Of a DNA stretch of 64,000 nt, positions 23,453-34,822 are shown one piece after another. The DNA is from Diphasiastrum complanatum. Taxonomy: Eukaryota; Streptophyta; Lycopodiopsida; Lycopodiales; Lycopodiaceae. The DNA is taken from contig CM055101.1 in NCBI GenBank assembly GCA_029204225.1, positions 30,966,519 through 31,030,518 on the forward strand, written 5' to 3'. Numbering within the stretch: the first letter of the stretch is position 1; every line of letters begins with the position of its first letter. The notes under the pieces are model-generated. The model was not told where the DNA came from. It did no database searches and saw nothing but the letters and a program-made list of their open reading frames with translations. The position numbers and the translations under genes were made by a program.

Positions 23453-24325
23453 TTTTGCAGAGTTTCTTCTACCCATAATCTCACAAAATGGTAGCACATG
23501 GCGTGCTACTTTTTTTATGCCACTACATGATTTTTGAGGAATAAGAATTGTGGTTTGATGCATACTTAAAACTTTGACTATCTATCAAATTTTAAATAGG
23601 TTTACGTTATTTTAAATACTTTGTTACTCTATAAATATAAGTTTACGTTTATTTAAAAAAAAAGTGTTATTGGAGTTGTAAAAGCTAGCATGCCCGTGTG
23701 CTAGCTTGCAAATTTTTTATTTAAAAAATATGAAGTTTTTTTGAAAAACTATTTAAAAAAATAAATTTGTTTTTGGAGCTGATTTGTTGACTAGCATGTT
23801 GGTGTGCTAGCTGAGTAAATTATAAAATAGAAAAGCTATTGACACATTTGAGAATTAAATTTTGAGTAAAAACATTATTTCAGAATATTTTTTTCAACTT
23901 CCAAACATAGTAAGCTGACGTGCTAAGTAAAACAAATTTGTTTTTTGGCAAACGCCGGTGTGCTATATGAAATGAGGAAAAAAAAAATTGTATTCTCCAA
24001 ACCTAGCACACCGGCGTGCACAGCTTGACAGCCTGAAAAAAAAAAAATTGTAGTCTCCAAACCTAGCACGCTGGTGTGCATGGCCTGATTGGATTTTTTC
24101 TTTTCTTTGTGCAGCCTCCAAACTGTGCACGCCGGCGTGCTAGGTTTGGAGGCTGCCAAAAAAAAAGAATTTAATTTGAATTTTTTTTATTTTGTGACAT
24201 TTTTAACTATGTACCAAACCACATTCTTAATATTAACTATTGAAGTAGTAGTGTAAAAAAGGTAGCACACCATGTGCTATCTTTTTGTTGAATCATGGCA
24301 GAAAAGAAAGTCGCAAAACTCGCAA
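23453..24325. mobile_element. Inverted-repeat element built of small palindromes
   Basis: Imperfect inverted-repeat arms of about 120 bp: about 23453-23576 and 24203-24325. Both arms contain, in mirror order, TTTTGC, CTTCTRCC, a GTAGCAC...GTGCTAC palindrome, a T run, CACTAC and TGTGGTTTG. Between them lie further short palindromes of the form CTAGCAC-N3/5-GTGCTAG. I see no coding sequence and no secure target duplication. The long arms and short length suggest a foldback or MULE-like MITE. Outer ends are approximate. Confidence 0.6.
23936..24150. repeat. About 60-bp repeats, last unit partly inverted
   Basis: Units at about 23945, 24001, 24061 and 24120 contain an A-rich run, TGTAGTCT, CCAAACCTAGCAC and CGGCGTGC. 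In the last unit the AGCAC/GTGCT motif points the other way (CGTGCTAGGTTTGG). They sit inside the inverted-repeat element. Confidence 0.7.
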
Positions 24326-24543
24326 AATGCCAAGGCCCCTGGGTCTCCAACGCTCGTGCGCTGTCGACATCGTTTGACGTTGGCTCATGGATAGAGGACC
24401 AGCGTAGGGGCTTTCGTGGCACAACCTTCCGGCCCTTACTCATTTTGAAGCTCTCATTCCACAAAAATCCATGTCATTTGAATTAATAAATTGCACATCA
24501 TCTTTAAAATATAAAAACTAAATGCTATAACCATCGCGTGCAC

Positions 24544-24545
<2 letters not shown>

Positions 24546-24596
<51 letters not shown>
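24546..24596. repeat. (CT)n microsatellite
   Basis: About 25 CT units. Confidence 0.97.
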
Positions 24597-24598
<2 letters not shown>

Positions 24599-25879
24599 GG
24601 ATTCTTCTTCATTCAAAAGAGTCTCACTATGCTATTTTACGTTCGGACAACGACCAAATATCAAAAACTCCAAATTAAAGGTCCATAACTAATTCTACCA
24701 CCAACTTGCACCATAGCAATTCAGATCTTTTCTTTAAGATTAGTTCTAAAAGGGTTTTAAGCTTAGCCATAGTGAATGGACAGGATGTGTTACTTCTCTC
24801 ACAAGGCAAAAAGGCACCTTTCATGAAACACCACCGTACACCACTATATATTGCAGTTTCAACCATTTCTCCCACAACATTTGCTGAATGGAGCTCTTGA
24901 CTCTCCTCTTGTGATTGTGCCCTACCAAATTCTTACTCTACGAAGACTATCATAAGGTAAGCTGTTCTTCTCATTTTATGCTATGGATTGCATCCTTTGT
25001 GGCTTTATGTATTTTGGTTGATGTTTCTCTACATTAGGAATGCTCACATCTTTGTATACCAAGATAATGGATGTTGTTTTATGATGGTTGAGGCTCGCTG
25101 GTCAGCGATGAACCACATTTGCACTTGGTTGTTCACAAAATGGATATCTCTACCATCTTGACAATGATGGACCACTTCTAGCTTGCATTTCATCATGAAA
25201 AACACATTGTTAAGCCCTCTAGGTAGCACTTGCTCTTTAGCAACTTGAGTTGATAAACTTGCATTATGTTTTTCTTAGTTGTATGGACAACGACCTACCA
25301 AACACTTTGTCAAACTTAATTTCCATACCACATGTTCTTATTGTCTTCTTGAATGCTAGGTAGTAACTACGTTTTGTGATGGTGTAGCATCTTCTTGCTA
25401 CTACGGCCTTCTATCACGCTCTTGTAGATTCAATTTTGAAACACACACTACCTAATCTTCATAGAAGTATGTCATTTGGTAAAACACTCTGTAATGGCTT
25501 GGCCTAAAACACTTTCTGAAGAGCTCCTTCAATAAAGCATACGTTAAAGTAAAGTTTGATTCTTAGGAAGGATGAATTTCTCTCAAAACTTCATTAGAGA
25601 CATTATATAGTGAAGATCCATTCTAGCTCTTTTCTTGTACCTTTGGACTTCTTGAAGCACTCGAGACTTCTCCTCAAGTACAAGGACAATATCCACTACA
25701 TCTTGGAGGATTAAAATCGACTCCATCCTTGCCTTCCAAATAGAGTAATTGGAGGTAGATAATCAATCACTTGATTCCAATAGAAGGAACTCAGAGAAAG
25801 CCATAAAAAGTAGAGTAGATGTAAAATGGACTTCTGCATAAATGAACTAAAACTGTCTCTCTGTAGAAATGAACTAAAA
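24597..25879. other. Noncoding stretch
   Basis: No supported gene or repeat structure seen. Confidence 0.5.
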
Positions 25880-26215
25880 TTGCCACATGCAACAATGTCG
25901 CAAAAAAGCGAGTGTCAACTTTTTGCGAAAAAGACGACAATGTTTCTTAATATTGGGGTAGCTCCACACTTTGTCAGAGTCATTTTCTTAACATTTGAGG
26001 CACTTTGAAAAATCCGACCCTGCATTTTTACTGGCAAATCTTGACAGGCGAAAAATGTGAAAAGGCAACACTGCATTTTTACACGTAATTCCCTAACAGA
26101 CGACAATGTTGCAAAAATGCGACACTATAATTTTACTCGTAATTCTTGACAGGCGACATTGTCTGGATTGCAGAGAGAGAAAATGCGACACTGTTGTCAA
26201 ACTTGTTGTATTTCT
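25880..26215. repeat. Degenerate 50-65-bp tandem repeats
   Basis: Repeated order of CTGCATTTTTAC, CGTAATTC, TTGACAGGCGACA and AAAATGCGACA, with units starting near 26023, 26072 and 26126 and weaker ones before. No coding role is evident. Confidence 0.6.
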
Positions 26216-26558
26216 GCAGACTGTGTAAAAACACTTGTAAATCTACAGACTGTATAAAGACACGGAAAAATCCACAAAACTGGATAAACGATGGATGAGG
26301 ATTAAAACTGATTAGTCGATTAGCAAGAAGGAGAATAATCCAACAATAGCATGCCTAAGCTAGTTCGAGCCACATCAAATGTTACTTTTGGCCTATTCAT
26401 GGAATTACAAGTGTACTTGCTCGAGTTGCCTCCTAAGCCAAAATTGGCCCTATCACCTACTCACACATAGATGGACATAAAATTTTTTATTAAACCCCTA
26501 GACTCAATATAGATAGCTTTTCCATTTTTCACAAAGACAACGTCCTGGTGCATGTCCT

Positions 26559-26665
<107 letters not shown>

Positions 26666-26805
26666 CCAACTACATGTTGGAGGCATACCACAAAGGCCTT
26701 GCCATTATTGTGGTGTTTTGAGATTTGAAAAAATTTGACATAAGAAATGACCATTTCATAAGAATGGATATTATTTAGTCATTTTCTAACTTTACAAATA
26801 ATCAT

Positions 26806-27507
26806 TGTGAAGAATTGCCAAAAATTGGCAAATCTAGCCTGATCAAAAACCATGTAGTATAATGTAAATTTTGTACATAAGTGGATTCCACACATGTGAG
26901 GCCAATATGCCACGTGGCAATCCACTCCTAATGTATGTTAGGTCAAGTCCATAGGGTTGGTCATGTCATTTTGGTAGTGATTCCTAGTTTATAGGACCTA
27001 AATCCTAGATTTAAGGTGAAATTTTGACCAACTAGCTATCTACCAAGCATGACTCTAGGAAATAGACTAGGGTTTCATTTTAGGTCAAGGAGAGTGAGTT
27101 AACTTCCTTATTACATGCTGGAAATCCACCTAACTTCAAGAAGGAAGTCAAATATGCTAGGTATTCCCTCTCTCCATAGTGAGAAGATAGAAAATTTTTG
27201 GAGCTCATTGGCAATCTCAAGCTAGTTCACTATGTACATTGAGTTTTTGTGATCCAAATGCAACCAAATCAATTTCTACTTGTTTCTCAGGTTGAAGGCC
27301 GTACTACAACCTGTAGTACACACCTGTGGGCTTGGATTTCAATGTTGATCAATGTTTTTGATTGTTAATGCTTGTTGTTTGTCAAATTTCCAATCTAGAT
27401 CAATTTTTTGATGACTAGTTTTTTGATAGATTGTTAAGCAAGCATCCAATCACTCTTGTGGATCTTTTGTAGATCCATTTATGGTCCTAAAGTACAGTAC
27501 TTTCACA
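26806..27507 (+). mobile_element. Copia 5' LTR (702 bp)
   Basis: Starts TGTGAAGAATTG, ends TACTTTCACA (inverted ends TGTGAA/TTCACA) and is followed immediately by the primer site TGGTATCAGAGCC at 27508-27520. The start matches the LTRs of the array at 42811-56989. The downstream element is truncated, so no partner LTR was matched. Confidence 0.85.
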
Positions 27508-27520
27508 TGGTATCAGAGCC
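27508..27520 (+). promoter_or_regulatory. Primer-binding site of the copia element
   Basis: TGGTATCAGAGCC directly after the LTR, initiator Met tRNA type. Confidence 0.9.
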
Positions 27521-27944
27521 AAGTACAAGAGCATAAGCCATTGATCTAATGTAAATCCATTTTTAGCAAGTTTTGGTGCTAAAAACTAGTATTGAGAGGG
27601 CAAGCTAGAATCTTGATTTTGGTGAGGAGATTTGATCCCAAACTTGGTAGGGGTCCAAATCCATACTATCCACATGTGTGGGAACCTCTGAACCTGCATT
27701 TAATGCATGGTGTTCATTTGATCCAAATAAATTCAATTTGTGAGCTTTTGATGTAATTTTTGGTGGAAATCTTAGGATAAGCTACCAAGATTGAGTGCCA
27801 TTGATTAGATTTGACTTAGGGTCATGAGATCTAATTAATCTAGGCTGAAATCAGGTCCTCTAAACTTGTTTTACAGGTCTTGAAAGTACATCAAAAAGTG
27901 TGAAAGAGATTAAGTCATTTTTTGGTCCAAAAATAGCCAAAATT

Positions 27945-28290
27945 GGCAAGATTTGATTGTAATTAGATTTCACATCATCTTATCTTCATTCCAACTTTGT
28001 GAGGGAGTGCTAGAACTGAGATTATAAGTCCATTTGTTGGATTAGAAATCTAATTTGTGTGAAACACTACAAAAGAGAGACCTTGGTGAGTTTCTAGAGA
28101 CAATCAAATCCATTTCTTGGCAAGATTTGTTTGAAAATAGTTTTCACTTCATCTTATCTTCATTCCAGCTTTGTGAGGGAGTGATAGAAGTGTGATTATA
28201 AGTCCATTTGCTGGATTAGAAATCAAATTTGAGTGAAACACTGCAATTGTGAGACCTCTGTGAGTTTCAAGTCAATCAAATCTATTTCTT
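27945..28290 (+). repeat. Tandem duplication (period about 174 bp) in copia leader
   Basis: GGCAAGATTTG..., CATCTTATCTTCATTCCA, TTTGTGAGGGAGTG and ATTATAAGTCCATTTG occur in the same order from 27945 and again from 28119. The two copies differ at many positions, so the duplication is old. Confidence 0.85.
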
Positions 28291-28313
28291 GTTTGTAGAA
28301 GTCACTAGTAAGA

Positions 28314-28880
28314 TGGGATCTGCTGGAGCATACCTTCTAGAAGCTAGTGAGAGATTGAATTCTACAAATTATGCTATTTGGAAGGTTGGGATGGAGTCAC
28401 TCTTGGTGCTCCAAGACCTTTTTGAGTTCTTGATTGACGATGAAGATAACCTCTAGGTGCACAGGAGTTAGCTAGATACAAGAAGAGATCTAGGCTTGCA
28501 CTTCATTGTGTGAAGATGAATGTGAGCAATGATTTGTTGAGAGAAGTATCAGCATGTACTAGTGCTAAAGAGGCTTGGGAGTCTTTAAAATCAATCTATG
28601 AATCTAGTAACACTTCGAGGGTTCTCATGCTTAGAAATCAGATTTTGCAAAGCATGAAAAGAAGTGAGGAGAGTGCACAAGATTATGTACTCAGAATCAA
28701 GTCTTTAAATAGGGAGTTGGATTTCATTGGAGAGAAGATTCATGATGGAGAGCTTGTACAAATCGTTCTTAATGGTCTAGGAGATGACTTTGCAAATTTG
28801 GTCCAAAGTTTTGCCATCCAAGACACTTTGCTAACTATAGAAAAACTTCACAGTGTATTAGTGGCAGATGGTCCAAAAAG
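28314..28880 (+). pseudogene. Copia gag fragment, truncated
   Basis: Begins at ATG 28314 (MGSAGAYLLEASERLN), then NYAIWKVGMESLLVLQD, and after a frame change near 28455 continues as a clean frame with VKMNVSNDLLREVS, AKEAWESLKSIYE, LRNQILQSMKRS and ELVQIVLNGLGDDF. This is the UBN2/gag_2 type of copia gag. Similarity stops after LHSVLVAD at about 28870, where unrelated sequence ending in a stop at 28905 joins. The zinc knuckle and everything downstream are missing. RT-RNase H of a similar element reappears at 34823, so this piece may be the front part of a disrupted element. Confidence 0.82.
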
Positions 28881-28905
28881 CAAAAGCGCTCCATTTTTTA
28901 TGTAG

Positions 28906-29445
28906 AATCCATTGGTATAAACAAAGTTAGTTTTCATTTAATATAAAATGAGTATATATAGAGCCTATGTATCTAGTAGCAAACCATGTGCCATGAGATT
29001 TTAGAAATCATTTCTAAATAAAACTCGCAAAGAATTTACTCGCAGATTGTCAAAATCCTATTCATGAAAGGACTATCGAGGTCATAGTGTGAACAACATG
29101 AGGTATCATATTCGCAGTTAACAAGTATGCGACGGATGGTTTGGTGTGCCCACAAAAAGACTAAGAGTGCTAGGAAGTTCATTCTCATTCCATTCCCACA
29201 TTAGTTGTGAATCTATCCACAGTTCTGATTCTTGTGGTTCCCACTCAAAACTTCTTATGTAAGGATTGATTGCTTGTGTTAGAGGCTCAGTCAATTCAGG
29301 CCCTCTTTTTTGAATCATTTTGATGGATCCTGATTGTTCTTATGCCATAGTCGCATAGTCTTAGATCCTCCTCCTTTACCCTAGTATAACTAGGTACCTG
29401 CAACAAAACAAAACTCCATTATACACTGTACAAGAGTGTTGATCT
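28906..29445. other. Noncoding, probably gypsy-derived
   Basis: No supported gene. Its position, downstream of a minus-strand gypsy integrase, suggests gypsy 3' sequence, but I could not place an LTR. Confidence 0.4.
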
Positions 29446-30240
29446 TTATATAATGTAGGTCTTTAATTCGTTCAGGTTCACACGATGCCTGAACACTTTT
29501 CCACTCAACTCTATCATCGTAGCAATGTTATTATCGTGTACTATGGCGAATCTGATGGTGGGGAGTTCAATTTCTATGGGTAAGATCCACTCTTGTCCAT
29601 AAATTAGGAAAAAGAGAGTATGGTTAGTGCTAACTTTATAGGTGATGTTGTAAGCCCATAATGCAGCATATAACTTATGGTCCCAATCCCTTTTGCTTTC
29701 AGCCACACTCTTTTTCAGAATAGATAGTAGCTGTTTGTTTGTACTCTTAGCTTGGCCATTGGCTTGTGGGTCATATGGGATACTTTTTCGGTGTCTGATC
29801 AACAATTTCTCAGTTAAGGCTTTTATGGTTTTGTTAAGGAAGTGTGTCCCTCTATCAGATACTAACTCTTTGGGTGCTCCAAATCTACCTATCACTTGTT
29901 CCAGCAAGAACCATGCTGTTTCTTTGGCATTATCTTTTGCTACCGCTCTGGCTTCTGCCCATTTGGTAAAGTAGTCAGTTTAGTTTAATTGCTTTCAGTT
30001 TTTTTCATGTGAAGACTATGGGGTGATAAACTTTGTCCCACACTTGGGATAAATAGTAGTTAATATAGGTAATAGTGGTACTGGTGAACACGTGAAATGG
30101 CCTATCGTACATGGGTGATTTTTGGATTAATGCCTTAGCTAGTGCATTTTCAAGTCTTCAAATGCTTGTTCACATTTGTTGGTCCAATCCCACTTTGTAT
30201 CTTCTCGGAGTAAACTAGTCATGGGATAGGGACGTGATGC
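29446..30240 (-). pseudogene. Ty3/gypsy RT-end and integrase fragment
   Basis: On the minus strand, 30240-30139 reads SRPYPMTSLLREDTKWDWTNKCEQAFEDLK, the connection segment after gypsy RT. After a gap with stops the integrase starts near 29985 with TDYFTKWAEA, VSDRGTHFLNK, IPYDPQANGQAKSTN and ends near YGQEWILPIEIELPTIR. GQAKSTN replaces the usual GQAESTN, so the catalytic Glu is Lys. The intervening RNase H is missing. The family is of the Athila/Tat kind rather than the chromovirus at 10414. Confidence 0.82.
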
Positions 30241-30244
30241 ATAT

Positions 30245-32188
30245 GTCGTCACATATCGCTTGTAGCCTTTAATGGCACTATTAGTCATTCTATTACATAG
30301 AAAGTTTGCACATAAAATAGCTTCTCCCCAAAATGAAATAGGAAGGGATGCATCTAATCTCAAAGCTTTAGCACACTCACATAGTGTTCTATTCTTTCTC
30401 TCAGCTACTCCATTTTGTTGTGGAATATATGTGCAAGTAAACTCTCTCCTAATGCCATTACTTTCAAAAAACTCTTTCATCCTATTGGAGATGTACTCCC
30501 CTCCATTATCACTTCTTAGAACTTTCAAGCTAGTATTAAGTTGCTTTTCCACAAGAGTTTTGAACTTTACAAAGGACTCAAAAACTTCACTTTTCTTAGA
30601 CAAGAGATAAACCCAAGAGTATCTTGATCTATCATCAATAAAAGTGACATACATAAGAGCTCCACCATTTGATTCATGTGAAAATGAATGAACATCTGAG
30701 TGTATAAGGTCAAGAGGAGAGCAAGATCTTGTCAAAGATCTCTTGAAAGGTAGCTTATGAGATTTGGAGAGTCCACAAGCTTCACAAAGCTTGCCATACT
30801 TGGATATGGTTTTGGGAAGTCCACTTGCTAGTTCCTTTGTCAGCGTGGTCTCCATAGCTTTGTATTTAGGATGGCCTAACCTTTTGTGCCATAATTCCAC
30901 TTGAGTGAGCTCCTCCCTTGCCATGTTCACACTTCCAACAATCACATTAGCATCCAATTTGAATAACCTCCCTTTCTTGAAACCACTAGCAATACATTTT
31001 TCATCTTTCAAGATAGAACATGCTCCATGCTTGAAATGTACATCTAATCCACTATCCATAAGTTGTCCTACACTCAACAAGTTCTTTGTAATTGAAGGTA
31101 CATAAAGAACATTGTCTAGATCTACTTTTTCAGATGATTCTAGACATAAAGGAATGGATCCAACACCTACAATCTCACATTCTTGATCACTTGCAGTGAA
31201 GATAAATCTCTTAGAGCTATTGTAAGAAAGTAGATTAGAAAAGTAGTCTTTTTCGTGAGTCATGTGAGAGTTTGCCCCACTATCAATCCACCAAGTGTCT
31301 TGATTAGATGTTTGTGGTGAGGATACCATCAAAGATAGATTGCCCTCTTCCTCCTACTCAAGCACAAGATTGCCTTGATTGTCCTTCTCTTGGGCATTCT
31401 TCTTCTTGTAGCACTCGGATGCAAAATGTCCCTTTTTCCCACAAAAGAAACACTTTAGCTTCTTCTTGTCCTTGCTCTTGCCTTTGGAACTTGATGCTCC
31501 ATCTTTGCTCTCCATCTCCATGTCTTGAGTCTTCTTGGATGAAAACTTTTTCTTCTTGCCTTTCAAGGAAAAGTTAGTTTTTTCATTACCATCATTCAAA
31601 GATAAGGAACTCATCCTACTTTTGATATGAAGCATTCTACTCTCCTCACTTACAAGCACACTTTGAAGTTTTTCAATACTAGGAAGTGAATCTTGAATAC
31701 AAAGCTTTGAACAAGATTGAAATAATCATCTCCTAATCCATTCAAAATGATTTGAACTAATTCATCATCTTTGATTTTATCATCTATAGAAGACAACTCC
31801 TTATTCAAAGATTTGATCCTAAAGACATAATTTTGGGTACTTTCACTACTTCCTTTCATGCTTTGAAGGATTTTATTCCTAAGCATGAGTATCCTTGAAG
31901 TATTCTTGAATCCATAAATTGCTTTTAATGAATCCCATGCCTCTTTGGATGTGGTACAAGTTGAGATTTCCTTCAAAAGTTCATTACTTACATTCATTTT
32001 TATGCAATGTAATGCAACTCTACATCTCTTTTTGTACTTTACCAATTCAACTCCTTGAGGTTCTACTTCCACCTCAAGTGCTATGTCATAAAGATCATGA
32101 AGTACAAGCAAAGACTCCATTCGAACTATCCAAGTTTGGATGTGAGCCTTTCACTAGCTTCAAGCAAAAAACCACCCATTGATGGCAT
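30245..32188 (-). pseudogene. Ty1/copia gag-protease-integrase, truncated and broken
   Basis: The minus-strand frame starts near 32188 with MPSMGGFLLEASERL. Frame changes near 32125 and 31690 split gag. The knuckle CFFCGKKGHFASEC lies near 31450-31410. An in-frame TAG at 31354 separates gag from protease. The protease motif is WWIDSGANSHM at about 31295. The integrase region has ELWHKRLGHPKY, C..C..SKSHKLPF, THIDDRSRYSW-like and LRSDNGGEY sequences, and QQNGVAERKNRTL with the catalytic Glu. Homology ends at FLCNRMTNSAIKGYK near 30250. The frame then runs without a stop into gypsy sequence. RT and RNase H are absent. Confidence 0.9.
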
Positions 32189-32760
32189 TTTTGAACGTGA
32201 AAAAGCACTAGAAACTCTTATGGTTTCTCTAAGAGATGTGAACCTATAGTCTTCTAGCAATTAGAAAGCTTATAGACACAATCCTATCACTCATGAACAA
32301 ATCTAGAATGATGGAAATCTAGATTCTAGTCTCAAACTTGCAAAATCACTCAATCTATGATTTTTAGCAATATCAACATGCACTCAAAAAATCAGAGAAA
32401 ATCATTTAATGCTCCTAATTCAAGCTTCAATTTTAATTTTTTGGCTGATCTAATCCAAGAACTAATCAAGGGGTTAGATTCTCTATTGAAAATGCTTGAT
32501 TTTGCACTAAAAATGTCTCAAATTGGGTGTGTGAGTCAAATTGTACAAAGTTTTGAATTTGCTCAGCCAAAGCCGGAGCTGTATGGCCTCACACGTGCGA
32601 AAAGTGTTCCTACAGCCCACAACAAGTTCTGGTCCAAAACTTTTGAGAATACCTATCAAATCCAACTCGCTACACAAAAATTAGTTAGTTTCCAAAAACT
32701 TACTAATTTTGGCTTTGATTTGGATCAACCCTATCAATTTCAATAAAACCTCTTGTACTT
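32189..32760 (-). other. Leader of the minus-strand copia element
   Basis: Untranslated region between primer site and gag. No gene seen. Confidence 0.7.
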
Positions 32761-32773
32761 GGCTTTGATACCA
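32761..32773 (-). promoter_or_regulatory. Primer-binding site, minus-strand copia
   Basis: TGGTATCAAAGCC on the minus strand, one mismatch to the usual TGGTATCAGAGCC, touching the LTR. Confidence 0.85.
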
Positions 32774-33597
32774 TGTGGAAAAAGTACAAAATGGACCAAG
32801 AGTGGATACTAATCTGATCCTCAAGAGGGATTGGATGTTAGATTTACTTGATCTATCAATCTACATAAGATTAAGATCAATCTAGATCAATTCTAGACAT
32901 AAAAACCTAACAAGAACAATCATTAATGAAGGTAAATGTACTTGCTGGTTTCACACGTGTGAAACCCTGTCAGAGTACGGACTCCAACCTGAAAACAAAG
33001 TACACTATGATAGAACCTCAAAACAATCAAAACAAATGTAGACAAATAGAGAGAATTACACAAAATTGCTTCTAAAATCAAGATTGATGTTTCAAATTGA
33101 TTGTGGCCAAATATGCCTCTATATACACACTTCTTGGAGCTCGAGGTACTGATCATGCATCAGATCTCACACGTGTGAGGATGCTTTGTCATCATCATGC
33201 AAATTTGACACTTGGATCAAAACTTTCTATTTTGAGCATTTTTGGTCCAATTTTCTACTATATGGAGATCTTCATGAAAAACTTCTAGAAGCAAAAACTC
33301 GCCTACTTCAGCTTTTTCCACACGTGTGAGCTGTCCTCTACACATGGGATGTGACACCTAACCAAATTATTTGGCTCATGCAATCAATAGATTGATGCCA
33401 TGTGTCATATATCTAAAAAACTAGTTCTTGGCCTTTTTAGCCACTAGAACTTGAATTAAATCATATGTACAACATTTATGATTATGGTACATGACAAGTA
33501 CACTAATTTCACACGTGCAAATAGGCTCCACACATGTGTGATTATCCTATATACATGATTTTGGCCTTTACCAAGCATTATTTTTGCATTTTTCACA
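32774..33597 (-). mobile_element. 5' LTR of the minus-strand copia element (824 bp)
   Basis: On the plus strand it starts TGTGGAAAAAG and ends TTTTTCACA, so on the element strand TGTGAAAAA...CTTTTTCCACA. It contains several CACACGTGTG G-box palindromes (32946, 33172, 33320 and a variant near 33511). The 3' LTR of this element was not found, consistent with truncation near 30245. Confidence 0.82.
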
Positions 33598-33639
33598 AGG
33601 ATGTGGCACTATTGGTGATCACCATTCAGTATTTTCAAC

Positions 33640-34060
33640 TCGAAAGATTAATCCAATCTTCTTTAGTCTCTCCAACCCTGTAAACACCCTGGCTCTTAAG
33701 TGTAGTGGCAACCTTTGTTGTCTCTGTCTTGTACATGTTTACTTTATTTAAGGAGTGGTATGTTATGAGTAACAAGGGATTGGGGTATTCCTTTCAAATC
33801 AACATAATCCCATGCAAATATGTCACGATACTTCTCACAGCCCTTTATACGCCTATTTTTCTAGGTTGGTCAAGTGCGCCCCCACTTTTATGTTCTTTGG
33901 GTTGTCAGGTGTTCCTATGTTTATCAAACATACATCTGAGTCACGCACTTTTGGAGGTTTTTCTTCAGGTGCATTCCATTCCAATACTAGTATTTCTTCA
34001 GCATCACTCTCGATAGGGTGGGGGGTGTTATGGCCGGAATAGTCCTAATATGGTAGACCG
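33640..34060 (-). pseudogene. Ty3/gypsy pre-RT fragment
   Basis: The minus strand reads EEILVLEWNAPEEKPP, CLINIGTPDNPKNIKVGAHL and, after stops, FAWDYVDLKGIPQSLVTHNI. This is the linker between protease and RT in Athila/Tat-like gypsy elements. Same strand as the integrase at 29446-30240, so the copia element between may have inserted into one gypsy copy, with RT since lost. Confidence 0.7.
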
Positions 34061-34822
34061 GCTCTCCAGTATTCGAGATTATTGGTCATGCCTAGATTTA
34101 ATTCCACATTGAGGCCTGTTGGTGACTAATGATCTTGAGAGGGCCCAGACACTCTAATTGGGACATATGGAGTAGTGCATGTACGTGTGACTGATATAGA
34201 CAGAAGGTATGCATGAAGAGCTGTGACGTATTTATAGCTGACCTGCATGGGGATTGCATGGGTTCATGCACAGGATCCTACTCTTTATATATTGAGGTAG
34301 TGATTATTCCGTCAACGACTTTGGTCTAGGTTACTTGATGAGCTCTTCTCCTCTTGTTGTCACATTGGCATGGCTTGGGGGCTAGATCCAAGAGGATTCT
34401 CCAGGAGAAATCTAGGTTTGGTTGGGTGGTTTTGCTCCATAGTCTCTCTTGTATTTTCCTATCCTCATCTTAGGGGATTGTTCCTAGTGGTCATTACATT
34501 TGATTTAATCAAGAATCTGCACATGGTTTTACCATCACATAAAATAACCCCTATGGTTGGTACTATCATCCCCAATTTCTAGCATCTAAGACTTACAACT
34601 CTTAGAAATAAGGTGCTTTACAGTATAAATGTGAACCAAGTGTCATTCTCATTCCATGTCACAATTTTCAATAACAAATAGGGTCAACTCATGGTCCTAT
34701 AGATATTCAAAATAAACAAATGTGATCTACCTTAGGTTTCTTCTTAAACAAGACTTCAAAAGGTGATTTTCCAGCAAGTGCCTTGTGCAATAAACTATTT
34801 GTGCAAACTATTTGTACAGTAC
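34061..34822. other. Noncoding, repeat shared with 60090-60200
   Basis: No supported gene. At about 34358-34460, GGCATGGCTTGGGGG and GGTTGGGTGGTTTTGCTCCATAGT recur in similar order near 60110-60185. Confidence 0.5.
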
